The notes: generated by a model not told the origin, from the sequence alone. A stretch of 64,000 nt of DNA from Bdellovibrionales bacterium (GCA_020628165.1 JAHDFM010000016.1:1-64000); one strand, 5' to 3'. Positions 19,555 through 28,134 are shown, counted from the first letter of the stretch. Numbers and translations are program-made.

Positions 19555-21090
19555 ATGTCTGAAATTTTAATCAATGTAAGACCAGGTCAAACACGTGTCG
19601 CCTATCTCGATGAAAAAGTGATCACCGACTTTAAAGTTCAGCGAAAAACAATGCCGACTCATGTAGGTTCAATTTTTAAGGGCAAGGTCATTCGAGTGCT
19701 TCCGGGCATGCAAGCCGCGTTTGTCGATATTGGTCTCGAGAAGGCAGCCTTTCTATATGTGGGTGACATAGTTTCACAAGGTTTGAAGGTTGACGAAAAT
19801 ATCGAAAGTGAAGCTCAAGAAGAAGAGCCATTTATAAAACGAGTTGAAGGAACGGCTCAGCAAACAAATGAAACTTTACCACCTATTCAAGATTTAATTT
19901 CACTAGGGCAGGAATTGATGGTGCAAGTTGCAAAAGACCCTCTGGGAACAAAGGGTGCCCGCATCACAACGCATATCACTTTACCAGGACGACACTTAGT
20001 TTATATGCCAACTGTGAATCACATTGGAGTTTCAAGAAAAATTGAAAACGATGAAGAGCGCAAGCGCTTAGAAAAACTAATTAGTGGCTTAAATCCGAAT
20101 GGAGGTGTGATTGTTCGTACCATCGGCGAAGGGCGCCAAGAAGATGACTTTAAGTCTGATTTAGCTTACTTGAGCAAAATTTGGAAAGACGTCGACAAAA
20201 ACTATAACAATAAAAAAAATATTGGCCTCGTTCATTCAGAGATAAATATGGAACTTGTCACTCTCAGAGATATGCTCAGCGATGAGGTTTCACGCGTTTT
20301 AGTTGATGATAAATCGACCTACAAAAAAGTAGTTCATTTTGTTGGACAATTTATGCCTAAGCTAAAATCAAGAGTGGTTTTATATGATGATGCCAAGCCA
20401 CTTTTTGATATGTATGACATAGATTTAGAAATCTCGAGATCGTTAGGCCGAAGAGTATGGCTCAAATCTGGTGGTTATATTGTCTTTGATGAAGCTGAAG
20501 CCTTGGTGGTTGTCGATGTCAATACGGGAAGTTTCGTCGGTAAAAAAGACCTTGAAGAAACCATTTTTAAAACCAACATAGAAGCCGCCAAAGAGATCTC
20601 TCACCAATTGATGATCAGAAACTGTGGTGGCATTATCATTATAGATTTCATCGATATGGAAAAACAGATCCATAGAGATAAAGTTTTGCTGGCACTGCAG
20701 TCTGAAATGCAAAAAGACAAAGCCAAACACACCATCGTTTCCATGTCTGATTTAGGCTTAGTGGAGATGACCAGGAAGCGCACTCGCCCAAGCTTGCGAT
20801 CAACGATGTGTGAGCCTTGTCCTTATTGTGAGGGCAAGGGTTACGTAAAACAAAAGATGACGGTTGCACAAGAGATCCTACGAGAGATCGAACGAGAGTT
20901 AAGCCTTCAAACCAACAAAGAAAACTTACACGTACGCATTAGATGTCATGCCGAAGTGGCCGACTGGTTTTACTCCGAAGAGACCGACATGATCGATAAA
21001 TTTGAAAGTAATAACAATACTTCTATCTCAGTAAAAATCGAACCAAGCTTTCACATAGAACAGTATGAAATCAGCTGGGGCGAAGTATAA
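19555..21090 (+). CDS. rng: Ribonuclease G/E-family endoribonuclease
   Basis: The 511-residue protein should process rRNA and cleave mRNA 5' ends. An S1 domain begins at about residue 38 (GSIFKGKVIRVLPGMQAAFVDIG). It carries an acidic Glu-rich insertion at about 82-100 that is not usual. The DNase-I-like catalytic region includes VVVDVNTGSFVGKK and IIIIDFIDM, which supply the metal-binding acidic residues. The zinc-link pattern CEPCPYC follows near residue 420. There is no RNase E-type scaffold tail, hence Rng. The start at 19555 has a GGAGA Shine-Dalgarno. It is divergent from pilT across about 220 bases. Confidence 0.93.
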   Translation: MSEILINVRPGQTRVAYLDEKVITDFKVQRKTMPTHVGSIFKGKVIRVLPGMQAAFVDIGLEKAAFLYVGDIVSQGLKVDENIESEAQEEEPFIKRVEGTAQQTNETLPPIQDLISLGQELMVQVAKDPLGTKGARITTHITLPGRHLVYMPTVNHIGVSRKIENDEERKRLEKLISGLNPNGGVIVRTIGEGRQEDDFKSDLAYLSKIWKDVDKNYNNKKNIGLVHSEINMELVTLRDMLSDEVSRVLVDDKSTYKKVVHFVGQFMPKLKSRVVLYDDAKPLFDMYDIDLEISRSLGRRVWLKSGGYIVFDEAEALVVVDVNTGSFVGKKDLEETIFKTNIEAAKEISHQLMIRNCGGIIIIDFIDMEKQIHRDKVLLALQSEMQKDKAKHTIVSMSDLGLVEMTRKRTRPSLRSTMCEPCPYCEGKGYVKQKMTVAQEILREIERELSLQTNKENLHVRIRCHAEVADWFYSEETDMIDKFESNNNTSISVKIEPSFHIEQYEISWGEV

Positions 21091-21496
21091 AGTGCCAAAT
21101 TCTGTTAGTCTAAAGACTCATAAAGGGCAGTGCTTCTGCGGACAGGTTGAGTTCACCATCCAAACCCAGCAAACAAAATTTTACATGTGTCACTGCTCAG
21201 GTTGCCAAAAAGTCTACGGCAACCTGTTTGCAAGTTACTTTCAAGTTAAAAAAAATCAATTTAAATTACATAAAGGTGAAATTAAAATTTTTAATTCATC
21301 AAAAAATAGACAGCGTGCATTCTGCTCCCATTGCGGAACACAAATCTATTACGACAACAAAGAAACAGACAAATTAGATATCTCTGTTGGAATCCTCGAA
21401 AATTTTGAGGAGCTTGAACCCGTGGCTCACATTCATGTGACCAACAAACATTTTAATCTAAAAAACATAGAGTGTCTTAAGCAGTATGATGACTAA
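21065..21496 (+). CDS. GFA/CENP-V-type zinc-binding protein
   Basis: This 143-residue protein has the cysteine pattern of the glutathione-dependent formaldehyde-activating (GFA/CENP-V) fold: GQCFCGQVEF, then CHCSGCQK, then FCSHCGTQI. It should bind one or two zinc ions. Catalysis by this family is doubtful in most members, so a formaldehyde role is not claimed. The ATG at 21065 overlaps the end of rng by 26 bases. An in-frame GTG at 21092, just after the rng stop, is an equally plausible start that would shorten the protein by nine residues without touching the domain. It is probably cotranscribed with rng. Confidence 0.75.
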   Translation: MKSAGAKYKVPNSVSLKTHKGQCFCGQVEFTIQTQQTKFYMCHCSGCQKVYGNLFASYFQVKKNQFKLHKGEIKIFNSSKNRQRAFCSHCGTQIYYDNKETDKLDISVGILENFEELEPVAHIHVTNKHFNLKNIECLKQYDD

Positions 21497-21537
21497 ATTT
21501 CGTTTTTATTAAATATATATTATAAGGGGTCTAAAAA

Positions 21538-21897
21538 ATGACATTAAATCACCTCCATATTGGAAGTACAAATTTAGAGAAATCACAAAACTTCTATAAA
21601 ACGTTTTTTGGTTTTAAAAAGAAATTCTCTCATGGAGATAAAGGCGTGTTTCTTGAAGATGATAAAGGTTTCTTAATGGCTATTGATGAATACGACATAG
21701 TCGAACCTTTCCCAAGTTGGTTTCATATTGGTTATTGCCTTGATAGCAAAGAACAGGTCAAAAATATTTACGATAACATGCTTAAAAACGACATTAAGAT
21801 ATTAAAAGATTACGAAGAGTATGGTGATGAAGCTGCCGCTTTTTACGCCTATGATCCTGATGGCAATAAGATTGAAGTGAGTTGGCATAAAGACTGA
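21538..21897 (+). CDS. VOC-family (glyoxalase/bleomycin-resistance fold) protein
   Basis: The 119-residue product has the paired beta-alpha-beta-beta-beta modules of the vicinal-oxygen-chelate fold. It opens LNHLHIGSTNLEKSQNFYKTFFGFK and ends with the typical FYAYDPDGNKIEVSW strand, where the Glu is a usual metal ligand. An ATAAGGGG Shine-Dalgarno supports the ATG. The substrate is unknown: the family includes glyoxalase I, dioxygenases and resistance proteins. It lies about 40 bases after the GFA-like gene and may be in the same transcript. Confidence 0.8.
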   Translation: MTLNHLHIGSTNLEKSQNFYKTFFGFKKKFSHGDKGVFLEDDKGFLMAIDEYDIVEPFPSWFHIGYCLDSKEQVKNIYDNMLKNDIKILKDYEEYGDEAAAFYAYDPDGNKIEVSWHKD

Positions 21898-22249
21898 TTT
21901 ATGAGTTCGTTTTTTGAACTGTTTACATGATAGGTTTGTTTTTTCTCACTTAAATAGTCTTTGTAGATAGCATTTTACTTTAGGCTTTTAGTGTCTGATT
22001 CTAGCTCAGGGTTCGTTAATAATCTAATAATTTCAATAATATATATGTTTTGGTTCCTTTCTTCTTAGGTTGTTATGGCTTGTGCTGGTGTTGAAAATGC
22101 GATTCATTACATTGCATTTTTTATAGTAATTTAAGATACTTATGCTTGCTGTGGGCAAATGAAAATGATGTATTATTAGGCTTTAATTTGTTGACAGCAA
22201 ACTGGAGACATGGCACTTATGACAATTCTACATCATATTTGGAGGAAGC
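21898..22249. other. Spacer with the ribosomal operon promoter
   Basis: This spacer of 352 bases has no gene that I recognise. Its right end carries the candidate promoter and the GGAGG Shine-Dalgarno for rplU. The remainder is AT-rich and featureless to the eye. Confidence 0.45.
22191..22220 (+). promoter_or_regulatory. Candidate sigma-70 promoter for rplU-rpmA
   Basis: A consensus TTGACA at 22191-22196 is followed after 18 bases by ACTTAT, a weak -10 box. It lies about 30 bases upstream of the rplU start. The perfect -35 and its position make it the best promoter candidate here, but the -10 match is poor. Confidence 0.4.
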
Positions 22250-22795
22250 ATGTACGCTATAGTACGAACAGGCGGAAAACAGTACAGAGTTAAAGCTGGC
22301 GATAAAGTTAGAGTTGAAAAGTTAAATAAAAATTTAGGTGATGAATTCGAAATTCCTGAGGTTTTATGGATTGGTGGAGCTGATAGCTTCTCTGGTGATC
22401 CGGTGATTGATGGTGCAAAAGTTGTTGCTGTTGTGACTCATCAAAACAAAGCCGCTAAAGTTTTAGTTTTTAAGAAAAAAAGACGTCAAGGTTACAGAAG
22501 AATGCGTGGTCACAGGCAGTGGTACACGGAGCTCTTCATTAAATCGATCACAAATCCAAAAGGTGAAGTGAGCCAAGCTGACGGTGAAGCTAAAGTCTAC
22601 GACGAAGCTTACAAAGCAAAAATGAAAGAAGAGCGTTCTGCAGCTAAGAGCACTGATGCTTCAGAAAAAAAGCCTGCTAAAAAAGCAGCCGCTAAGAAAA
22701 AAACTAAGAAGAAGGCTTCTGCAAAAAAGAAAACCAAGAAAAAGGTAACTAAAAAGAAGTCGACAACTAAAAAAAAGACAACAAAAAAGAGTTAA
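22250..22795 (+). CDS. rplU: Ribosomal protein L21 with a long Lys/Ala-rich C-terminal extension
   Basis: Residues 1-103 are a normal L21, starting MYAIVRTGGKQYRV and including the KKKRRQGYRRMRGHRQ rRNA-binding segment. The chain then continues to 181 residues. The last 50 or so are built of Lys, Ala, Thr and Ser in repeats of the form KKKTKKK, like a histone H1-type tail. The start is fixed by GGAGG four bases upstream and by the standard L21 N-terminus. rpmA follows after 13 bases. The tail should be disordered and may bind rRNA or DNA; its role is unknown. Confidence 0.96.
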   Translation: MYAIVRTGGKQYRVKAGDKVRVEKLNKNLGDEFEIPEVLWIGGADSFSGDPVIDGAKVVAVVTHQNKAAKVLVFKKKRRQGYRRMRGHRQWYTELFIKSITNPKGEVSQADGEAKVYDEAYKAKMKEERSAAKSTDASEKKPAKKAAAKKKTKKKASAKKKTKKKVTKKKSTTKKKTTKKS

Positions 22796-22808
22796 TTAGG
22801 AGTTAGTC

Positions 22809-23072
22809 ATGGCATCGAAAAAAGCCGCAGGTAGTACCAAGAACGGAAGAGATAGTAATAGTAAACGTTTAGGTGTTAAAAAATTTGGTGGTCAGAACGT
22901 TAAGCCTGGCATGATCCTAGTTAGACAACGTGGAACAAAATTTCATGTTGGCAAAAACGTTGGGATTGGTAGAGACCATACAATTTTCTCTTTGATTGAC
23001 GGTGTTGTTAAGTTTGAACACCTTGATAAAAGACGCCTTAAAGTGAGCGTTTATCCAAAAGCAGCTTCTTAA
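22809..23072 (+). CDS. rpmA: Ribosomal protein L27
   Basis: The 87-residue L27 has the usual [22 protein letters not shown] start and the [22 protein letters not shown] core. The N-terminus begins MASKKAAG, without the extra cleaved leader known from Firmicutes. It lies between rplU and obgE in the conserved rplU-rpmA-obgE order. A Shine-Dalgarno-like TTAGGAG precedes the ATG. Confidence 0.97.
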   Translation: MASKKAAGSTKNGRDSNSKRLGVKKFGGQNVKPGMILVRQRGTKFHVGKNVGIGRDHTIFSLIDGVVKFEHLDKRRLKVSVYPKAAS

Positions 23073-23096
23073 GTTCTAAATAAAAAATCATAGACA

Positions 23097-24128
23097 GTGA
23101 AATTTATTGATGAGGTCCACATTACAGTTAAGTCTGGAAAAGGCGGGCCAGGATGCGTTAGTTTTCGCAGAGAATCTCACGTACCTCGCGGTGGCCCAGA
23201 TGGTGGTGACGGCGGTAAAGGTGGCGATGTCATCATCCAAGTCAATAATCAGCTGTCATCCTTACTCGATTTAAAATTCAAAACAAAATACAGTGCTAAA
23301 AATGGTTTACCAGGTTCATCGAATAAAAAATCTGGGCAGAATGGTGCAGATCTTGTTTTAGATGTGCCACCAGGCACCCTTGTTAAAGATAAAAATTCAC
23401 AACTCATTGTTGATATGGCTGATTTTCAAGAATTCACTTTGCTGAAAGGTGGACTTGGAGGCAAAGGAAATTGTTTTTACAAAACAAGTGTTCACCAAGC
23501 ACCAGAGATTGCACAAAAAGGAATGCCTGCTGAAGAAAGAGAAATTAGTTTGGAACTCAAGGTCCTTGCCGATATTGGTATCATTGGTTTGCCGAATGTT
23601 GGTAAGTCGACTTTAATTTCACGCATTTCATCTGCAAAACCAAAAATTGCTGACTATCATTTCACTACGTTAGTGCCTAACCTTGGTGTCGTGAAGGTGG
23701 AAGAGGGTAAAAACTTTGTAGTTGCAGATATTCCCGGGTTGATCGAAGGCGCTCATACCGGTCAAGGTTTAGGCATTCAGTTTCTTCGTCACATTGAAAG
23801 AACCAAAGCGTTTGTTCATATGATTGATGCTTCTGATTTGAGTCCACAGCCACCGGTAAAGGCATATGAACTTATCAGTAATGAACTAGAAAAGTACGAC
23901 CAAGAAAAGCAATTTCAAGAGCACTACCTTGATTTGTCAGATCGCCAAGAGATTGTTGTTTTTAGTAAGATTGATACCTTGTCTGAAGAGGCCTTACAAA
24001 TCAAGGTGGATGAATTCAAACAAAGTACAGGGATTGAACCAATGGTGATATCTTCTGTCGTTGGTAAAAACATAGACGCACTTAAATATAAGATGTCAGA
24101 TTTGGTGTATAAGGAAGAAGATGAGTAA
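23097..24128 (+). CDS. obgE: GTPase Obg/CgtA
   Basis: This 343-residue ribosome-associated GTPase acts in late 50S assembly and stress control. The glycine-rich Obg domain covers about residues 1-158 (GPGCVSFRRE, PDGGDGGKGGDV). It is followed by the G domain with the P-loop GLPNVGKST near 163-171, switch residues in HFTTLVPNLG, DIPGLIEGA and a SKID-type G4. The C-terminus is short and lacks a large OCT domain. I use the GTG at 23097, since the protein then begins KFIDEVHITV as in other Obg proteins. Its end overlaps the next gene by eight bases. Confidence 0.95.
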   Translation: MKFIDEVHITVKSGKGGPGCVSFRRESHVPRGGPDGGDGGKGGDVIIQVNNQLSSLLDLKFKTKYSAKNGLPGSSNKKSGQNGADLVLDVPPGTLVKDKNSQLIVDMADFQEFTLLKGGLGGKGNCFYKTSVHQAPEIAQKGMPAEEREISLELKVLADIGIIGLPNVGKSTLISRISSAKPKIADYHFTTLVPNLGVVKVEEGKNFVVADIPGLIEGAHTGQGLGIQFLRHIERTKAFVHMIDASDLSPQPPVKAYELISNELEKYDQEKQFQEHYLDLSDRQEIVVFSKIDTLSEEALQIKVDEFKQSTGIEPMVISSVVGKNIDALKYKMSDLVYKEEDE

Positions 24129-25125
24129 TTACATACTATTTGGTGGCAGTTTTAATCCCCTACACATTGGACATGTGAATGTCATAGAAAATTTGTTGCA
24201 GGCTTACCCTGAAGATCAAATGATTCTTCTTCCATCTTACAAAAGCCCACTCAAAGAGTACGACTACGACCCTGGTGTTGAGCACCGATATAACTTTTTA
24301 ACGAGTTTTTTTGAGCATAATAAACAAATTAAGGTCGACGATTTAGAACTGAAAAAAGGTGAGCGAGTTTTTACAATTGATGCTTTGCCAGCGCTTTTTG
24401 AAAAGTACAATATTGAAAATTTAAAGTTAGTGGTGGGAACAGATCAGTTGCTTCAGTTTCATAAATGGAAAGCCTATAAAGGCATTCTTGAAAAAGTAGA
24501 TTTGGTGGTCGTTAGCCGTCCAGGCTTTGATTTTGCGGGTGTTGAAGACCTCAATGAGAATTTATTAGAGTTAGTTGAGGACTATCAAGATTCAACTTTA
24601 AAGTTAAAAAGTGGTCGAAATATTTATATTCATGAGCTTTCACACAACATTGATATATCTTCGTCGTACATCAGGTCTCACTTGCGCAAAGGCGCTGATA
24701 TGAGTGAGCACTTGCCAGAGGGTTCGCTTGAGTTTTTTGAAAAACATGAACTTTATAAACCAATTAAATTTAAAGTGGAGTCCTATGAAGATTTCACGAA
24801 AGATTGCTTTCATATTTTAAAAGAAAAAAACGCTCTTGGTGTTTTAGCGTATGATGTAAGAAGTATAACACAGCCTTCGGAGTTTAACTTAATCGCTTCT
24901 GGAACTAATATTAGGCAAACATCTGCTATCGCTGAAAACTTAATTAAAACAGTTAAGAAGAAATATGCCTTATCACCACTGACTGTTGAAGGTTTGTCAG
25001 AAGGTCGTTGGGTGGTGATTGATTACGGCTCTTTGATTGTGCATGTTTTTTATGATTTTATTCGCAGTGAATACAACCTTGAAGAGTTGTGGTCTAAGGG
25101 TGTGTTGCTAGAAAGTGATGAGTAG
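24121..25125 (+). CDS. nadD: Fused nicotinate-mononucleotide adenylyltransferase and ribosome silencing factor (NadD-RsfS)
   Basis: One 334-residue frame contains two normally separate proteins. Residues 1 to about 213 are NadD, which makes deamido-NAD: the nucleotidyltransferase motif GGSFNPLHIGH is at 8-18 and the ISSSYIRS motif at 179-186. Residues 222-330 are RsfS, which binds L14 and blocks subunit joining: LIASGTNIRQ at 257-266, VEGLSEGRWVVIDYG at 289-303, HVFYDF, then YNLEELW near the end. The join is direct through KPIKFKVES, with no stop or frame change in the given sequence. nadD and rsfS are often neighbours, so a fusion by loss of the stop is plausible. It overlaps obgE by eight bases, and rlmH starts at its stop. 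Confidence 0.93.
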   Translation: MSNYILFGGSFNPLHIGHVNVIENLLQAYPEDQMILLPSYKSPLKEYDYDPGVEHRYNFLTSFFEHNKQIKVDDLELKKGERVFTIDALPALFEKYNIENLKLVVGTDQLLQFHKWKAYKGILEKVDLVVVSRPGFDFAGVEDLNENLLELVEDYQDSTLKLKSGRNIYIHELSHNIDISSSYIRSHLRKGADMSEHLPEGSLEFFEKHELYKPIKFKVESYEDFTKDCFHILKEKNALGVLAYDVRSITQPSEFNLIASGTNIRQTSAIAENLIKTVKKKYALSPLTVEGLSEGRWVVIDYGSLIVHVFYDFIRSEYNLEELWSKGVLLESDE

Positions 25126-25601
25126 TGAAAAAAGTTAAACTGATGTTCCTGCAGTCAGGAAGTGAAGACTGGCTAGGTGCCGCTCAAAAAGTGTATGAAA
25201 AAAAACTCAACCACTTTGCTAATTTTGAGTTAGTTGCCATAAAAACAAAATCGATCGCCAGAGATCAAAAAAATATCAAAATTGCTAAAGAAAAAGATTT
25301 AATCCTTAGTAAACTCACAGACAAAGACTACCTAATTGCCATGTACGAAAAGGGAAAGGCTTTTAAGTCATCCGTGCAGTTTGCTGATTATTTCAAACAA
25401 AAAGTAGAAATGCCAGGAAAAGATATCGTGTTCTTAATTGGTGGTAGCTACGGCTTGCATGATGATGTTTTAAAAAGAGCCGACCAAGTGATGACCTTAT
25501 CAAACTTAACTATGAGTCATCACATCGCTCAATCTGTATTACTAGAGCAAATTTATAGAGCATTTACAATTATAAAAAATCTTCCTTACCACAATGAATA
25601 A
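25125..25601 (+). CDS. rlmH: 23S rRNA pseudouridine-1915 N3-methyltransferase RlmH
   Basis: The SPOUT-fold enzyme methylates pseudouridine 1915 in helix 69 of 23S rRNA. The 158 residues include the cofactor-binding knot FLIGGSYGL and the C-terminal signature SHHIAQSVLLEQIYRAFTIIKNLPYH. The GTG start overlaps the last base of the nadD-rsfS stop codon. This fits the common nadD-rsfS-rlmH gene order and translational coupling. It is the last gene of the ribosomal operon. Confidence 0.95.
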   Translation: MKKVKLMFLQSGSEDWLGAAQKVYEKKLNHFANFELVAIKTKSIARDQKNIKIAKEKDLILSKLTDKDYLIAMYEKGKAFKSSVQFADYFKQKVEMPGKDIVFLIGGSYGLHDDVLKRADQVMTLSNLTMSHHIAQSVLLEQIYRAFTIIKNLPYHNE

Positions 25602-25782
25602 TTTTTAATTGATGACTTATATTTATGAAGTCGATTGTCAGAGATGAGTTAAAAAAGTTTTTTTGTTATTTTTGTCCCAATATTTTTAATAAAATACTAC
25701 GAAAGTTTAGTAATATCCAAATAGGATTTTTGATTAACTATAATATGTTACTTTTTAAAGTATTTTATTTTATTCTTTAGCT

Positions 25783-26655
25783 ATGAAATTTTTTTTATTA
25801 ACAAGTATTTCCATAATCATTATTGGTTGTTCTACCTTTGAGATAGAAACATCTGGTCATAACAGAAGCATTAGCAGTGTGTCGGTTGAAAATATTGATG
25901 AGAATTCTTTATTTGATTATGGTAAAATTTATGATGTTTTAATTAAATTTAAAAACTTAGACATTTTTCCTGTTATATCTGGAAGAATTGATACTATTGA
26001 TCAAGAATATGAAATATGTAATCAAGACTTCTCAGATGAATCAATAGTTTATAATATATTTAAAAATTTAATTTCTAAATTTAAAGCTACCGTGAGCGAA
26101 AGATTTAAATTATATCGCTGCGAAGAGAAGGGCTCAAGTTTTGTTGCTTGGTTTCCGAATTTATCAATTTATTATGAAGAACAGCTTGTCCAAAAAATTA
26201 TTGATAAGTTCGGGCAAGAATATGGTAGTCGTATGATTAATACAGTCATAGCCCATGAGTTGGCCCACTTTATTCATGAGTTTTCAACAATAGAAAGTGT
26301 ATCTGGTCATGAAGGGTTATCAGTTAATAATTTAGTTTCAGAAAATATTATTGATCGTCCTAAAAGATGTCTTGATGAAGACGAAAATCATGGAAGTAAT
26401 AAAATTTTAGGTTGTATACAAGAATTGGGCGAGCTTTCACATTTCGAAATAGATGCTTATGGTGCAGCACTTCTCTATGCAAATGGTTATAATGACTTCG
26501 AGAAGCCCTTTGTTGATTTTTTAAATTATCATACAGAACTAAAACTTCTGAATGAATCAGACGAAAAATATATCAAGAGAAAAAAAATTAGGCATAGGGT
26601 GAGAGTTAGATTTTTTAAACAATCTGTAAAAGGATTAAAAAAATATTTTAATTAA
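25783..26655 (+). CDS. Putative zinc metallopeptidase lipoprotein (HExxH)
   Basis: The 290-residue protein starts with a lipoprotein signal ending IIGC (Cys16). A gluzincin motif HELAH is at 158-162. It is followed at 222 by Glu in FEIDAYGAALLYANGY, which resembles the third-ligand helix of M48 peptidases (E-x-D-x-x-G-x-x-L). I therefore infer a membrane-anchored periplasmic M48-like peptidase, although the rest of the chain is unfamiliar. The gene is more AT-rich than its neighbours and has no evident partner. It is convergent with a toxin-antitoxin locus 21 bases away, so it may be part of a small transferred block. Confidence 0.65.
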   Translation: MKFFLLTSISIIIIGCSTFEIETSGHNRSISSVSVENIDENSLFDYGKIYDVLIKFKNLDIFPVISGRIDTIDQEYEICNQDFSDESIVYNIFKNLISKFKATVSERFKLYRCEEKGSSFVAWFPNLSIYYEEQLVQKIIDKFGQEYGSRMINTVIAHELAHFIHEFSTIESVSGHEGLSVNNLVSENIIDRPKRCLDEDENHGSNKILGCIQELGELSHFEIDAYGAALLYANGYNDFEKPFVDFLNYHTELKLLNESDEKYIKRKKIRHRVRVRFFKQSVKGLKKYFN

Positions 26656-26676
26656 TAAAAAAGATCTATATAAAAC

Positions 26677-26940
26677 TTAGCTAACTTTTAATTTTAAACC
26701 CTCTTTTTTGAGTTGGTAGGTTAGAGCTACTTTTACAAGCCACTCAGGGGGGAGATCTAGTTTTTCTGCTAGAGACTTGCAAAGTTTTATGCTTACATTT
26801 GAACGATTGGCTTCAAGGTCACAAAGTCGTTGCTTTGAAATTCCTAAGGTCTTCGCAAAAGCAGATTGAGTTAATTCTTCTCCTTGTCTATGAGCTTTTA
26901 AAAACTCACCTAATGATAAAACTCTTTTTTTAGTACTCAT
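26677..26940 (-). CDS. XRE-family antitoxin
   Basis: This 87-residue DNA-binding protein has a Cro/C1-type helix-turn-helix spanning about residues 24-60 (TQSAFAKTLGISKQRLCDLE). It is the second gene of a minus-strand pair, and its start overlaps the end of the toxin gene by 11 bases. That toxin-first arrangement is the HigBA pattern. It should neutralise the toxin and repress the pair. The protein appears intact even though the toxin frame is broken. Confidence 0.8.
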   Translation of the reverse strand: MSTKKRVLSLGEFLKAHRQGEELTQSAFAKTLGISKQRLCDLEANRSNVSIKLCKSLAEKLDLPPEWLVKVALTYQLKKEGLKLKVS

Positions 26941-27236
26941 GCTTATTTACCTCAACTATTTGAATGATTTCATAACGACCACTTTCAATTTGTTTGTAAA
27001 TTACGCGATATGCTTTGGAAAGGCGAACGGATCGTTGTCCATTACGCTTGCCTATGAGTGGCTCATCATTAAAGCTCTTTATAGAGCCTACTTTTCCTGG
27101 GGCCAATTTCATTAATTAAATCACACCAATAATCAAATTTAGTTCTAATATGATTAGGAACTTTTTTAAGTTGCTTTTCGGCTTTAGTAGAAAGCAGTAT
27201 TTTAACTTTGTTAGAGTACGCTAATTTTACGTACAT
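26930..27236 (-). pseudogene. RelE/HigB-type toxin split by a +1 frameshift
   Basis: The toxin is coded in two frames. From the ATG at 27236 the first frame gives an N-terminal half with ILLSTKAEKQLKKVP and KFDYWCDLINEIG, ending at a TAA at 27071-27069. The second frame gives GKVGSIKSFNDEP, KRNGQRSVRLSKAYRVIYKQ and a C-terminal VEVNKHEY. These halves align end to end with intact RelE/ParE-family toxins that I know. The join lies at GGC-CCC-A-GGA near 27105: skipping one base there restores one protein of about 100 residues. It may be a disabled toxin, a sequencing error in the C run, or a programmed +1 shift at CCC-A. The C-terminal piece also has its own ATG at 27112. Confidence 0.7.
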
Positions 27237-27327
27237 GTCAAGTTTCCACTAAAGGTGTAACTTTATTATATTTTTGTATGTAATAAGTGTATTGCAATTT
27301 AAAGCTCCTTTTTTCGGGTTAGTCTAG

Positions 27328-27999
27328 TCATGAGTTCAGCGAGTTTAATTTTTCATTTCTGCTTTTAGCTGTTACTTCAAGAATGACCCACGATCGAAAG
27401 TGTTTGGGTTGGTTAAGGGCGCGGTAAACGGCTTCAGAAGTCGAGCCAGTTGTAATAACATCATCAACAAATATAATTTTTTTATTTTTTAAGACATCAG
27501 CTCGTTCACATGAAAAGACTTTTTTCATGCGTTCTCTTTTATTTAAACGCTTTTGATTAGATGGAGTTTTGTCTATTAGTAGATTGTAAGCTGGCAAGCC
27601 AGTTTGCTTTGCTAGAGCTAGAGCGAGTAACTGAGCGTGATTAGCTTTATATTTCTTTCCAGGGGCTGATAAAAAAACAGTGTCCTTACAGAGTGGTTTG
27701 TAGTCTTTAGCTTTAAACAATAACCAACTTGCAAAGTTGATGTAGACTTCTTCACTATGACCGTATTTTAATTGGTAAACTATTTTTTTGAGGTAGTTAT
27801 CAGAGGGGCTTTCCCAAGTGTATAACCTGCTAACGGATCTGTTGTAGTTCATGCTAAAAAAGCCAGTTTCAAGGGCTTTGTAATGAAGAGCTTTCCAGCA
27901 GCCATTACAAAAGCAATTGACCTGGCCGGTGCGGTCTAAACAAATGCCACAACGGCGTATTAAATTGAGTTCTTTGTACATGTTGGTAGTTAGCTGCAA
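27328..27999 (-). CDS. comF: ComF-family phosphoribosyltransferase-like protein
   Basis: The 223-residue protein has the two parts of ComF. An N-terminal zinc ribbon carries Cys pairs CGICLD and CFCNGC within residues 17-34. A type I phosphoribosyltransferase domain ends with KKIIFVDDVITTGSTSEAVYRAL near 180-202. ComF is associated with DNA uptake and with DNA repair or primosome functions; the enzymatic substrate is unknown. Met1 and Met7 are both possible starts. No other competence genes are nearby. Confidence 0.88.
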   Translation of the reverse strand: MQLTTNMYKELNLIRRCGICLDRTGQVNCFCNGCWKALHYKALETGFFSMNYNRSVSRLYTWESPSDNYLKKIVYQLKYGHSEEVYINFASWLLFKAKDYKPLCKDTVFLSAPGKKYKANHAQLLALALAKQTGLPAYNLLIDKTPSNQKRLNKRERMKKVFSCERADVLKNKKIIFVDDVITTGSTSEAVYRALNQPKHFRSWVILEVTAKSRNEKLNSLNS

Positions 28000-28086
28000 G
28001 AGTCTAAACTGCTTATCTCTTTTACAATAAAGTTTTAGTGGAGGTTCGTGTTATGGATATTCTGGCTTTGGTTTTTCGCTTAACTT

Positions 28087-28134
28087 CGATAAGGTTTTAA
28101 AGTCGCAATAAGTATTTCGCTCTGCTCAAATGAC
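28087..28134. repeat. Short dispersed intergenic repeat, divergent copy 3
   Basis: It begins CGATAAGG and ends GCTCAAATGAC, like the copies at 2553 and 13898, but has a longer middle. Membership is tentative. Confidence 0.25.
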
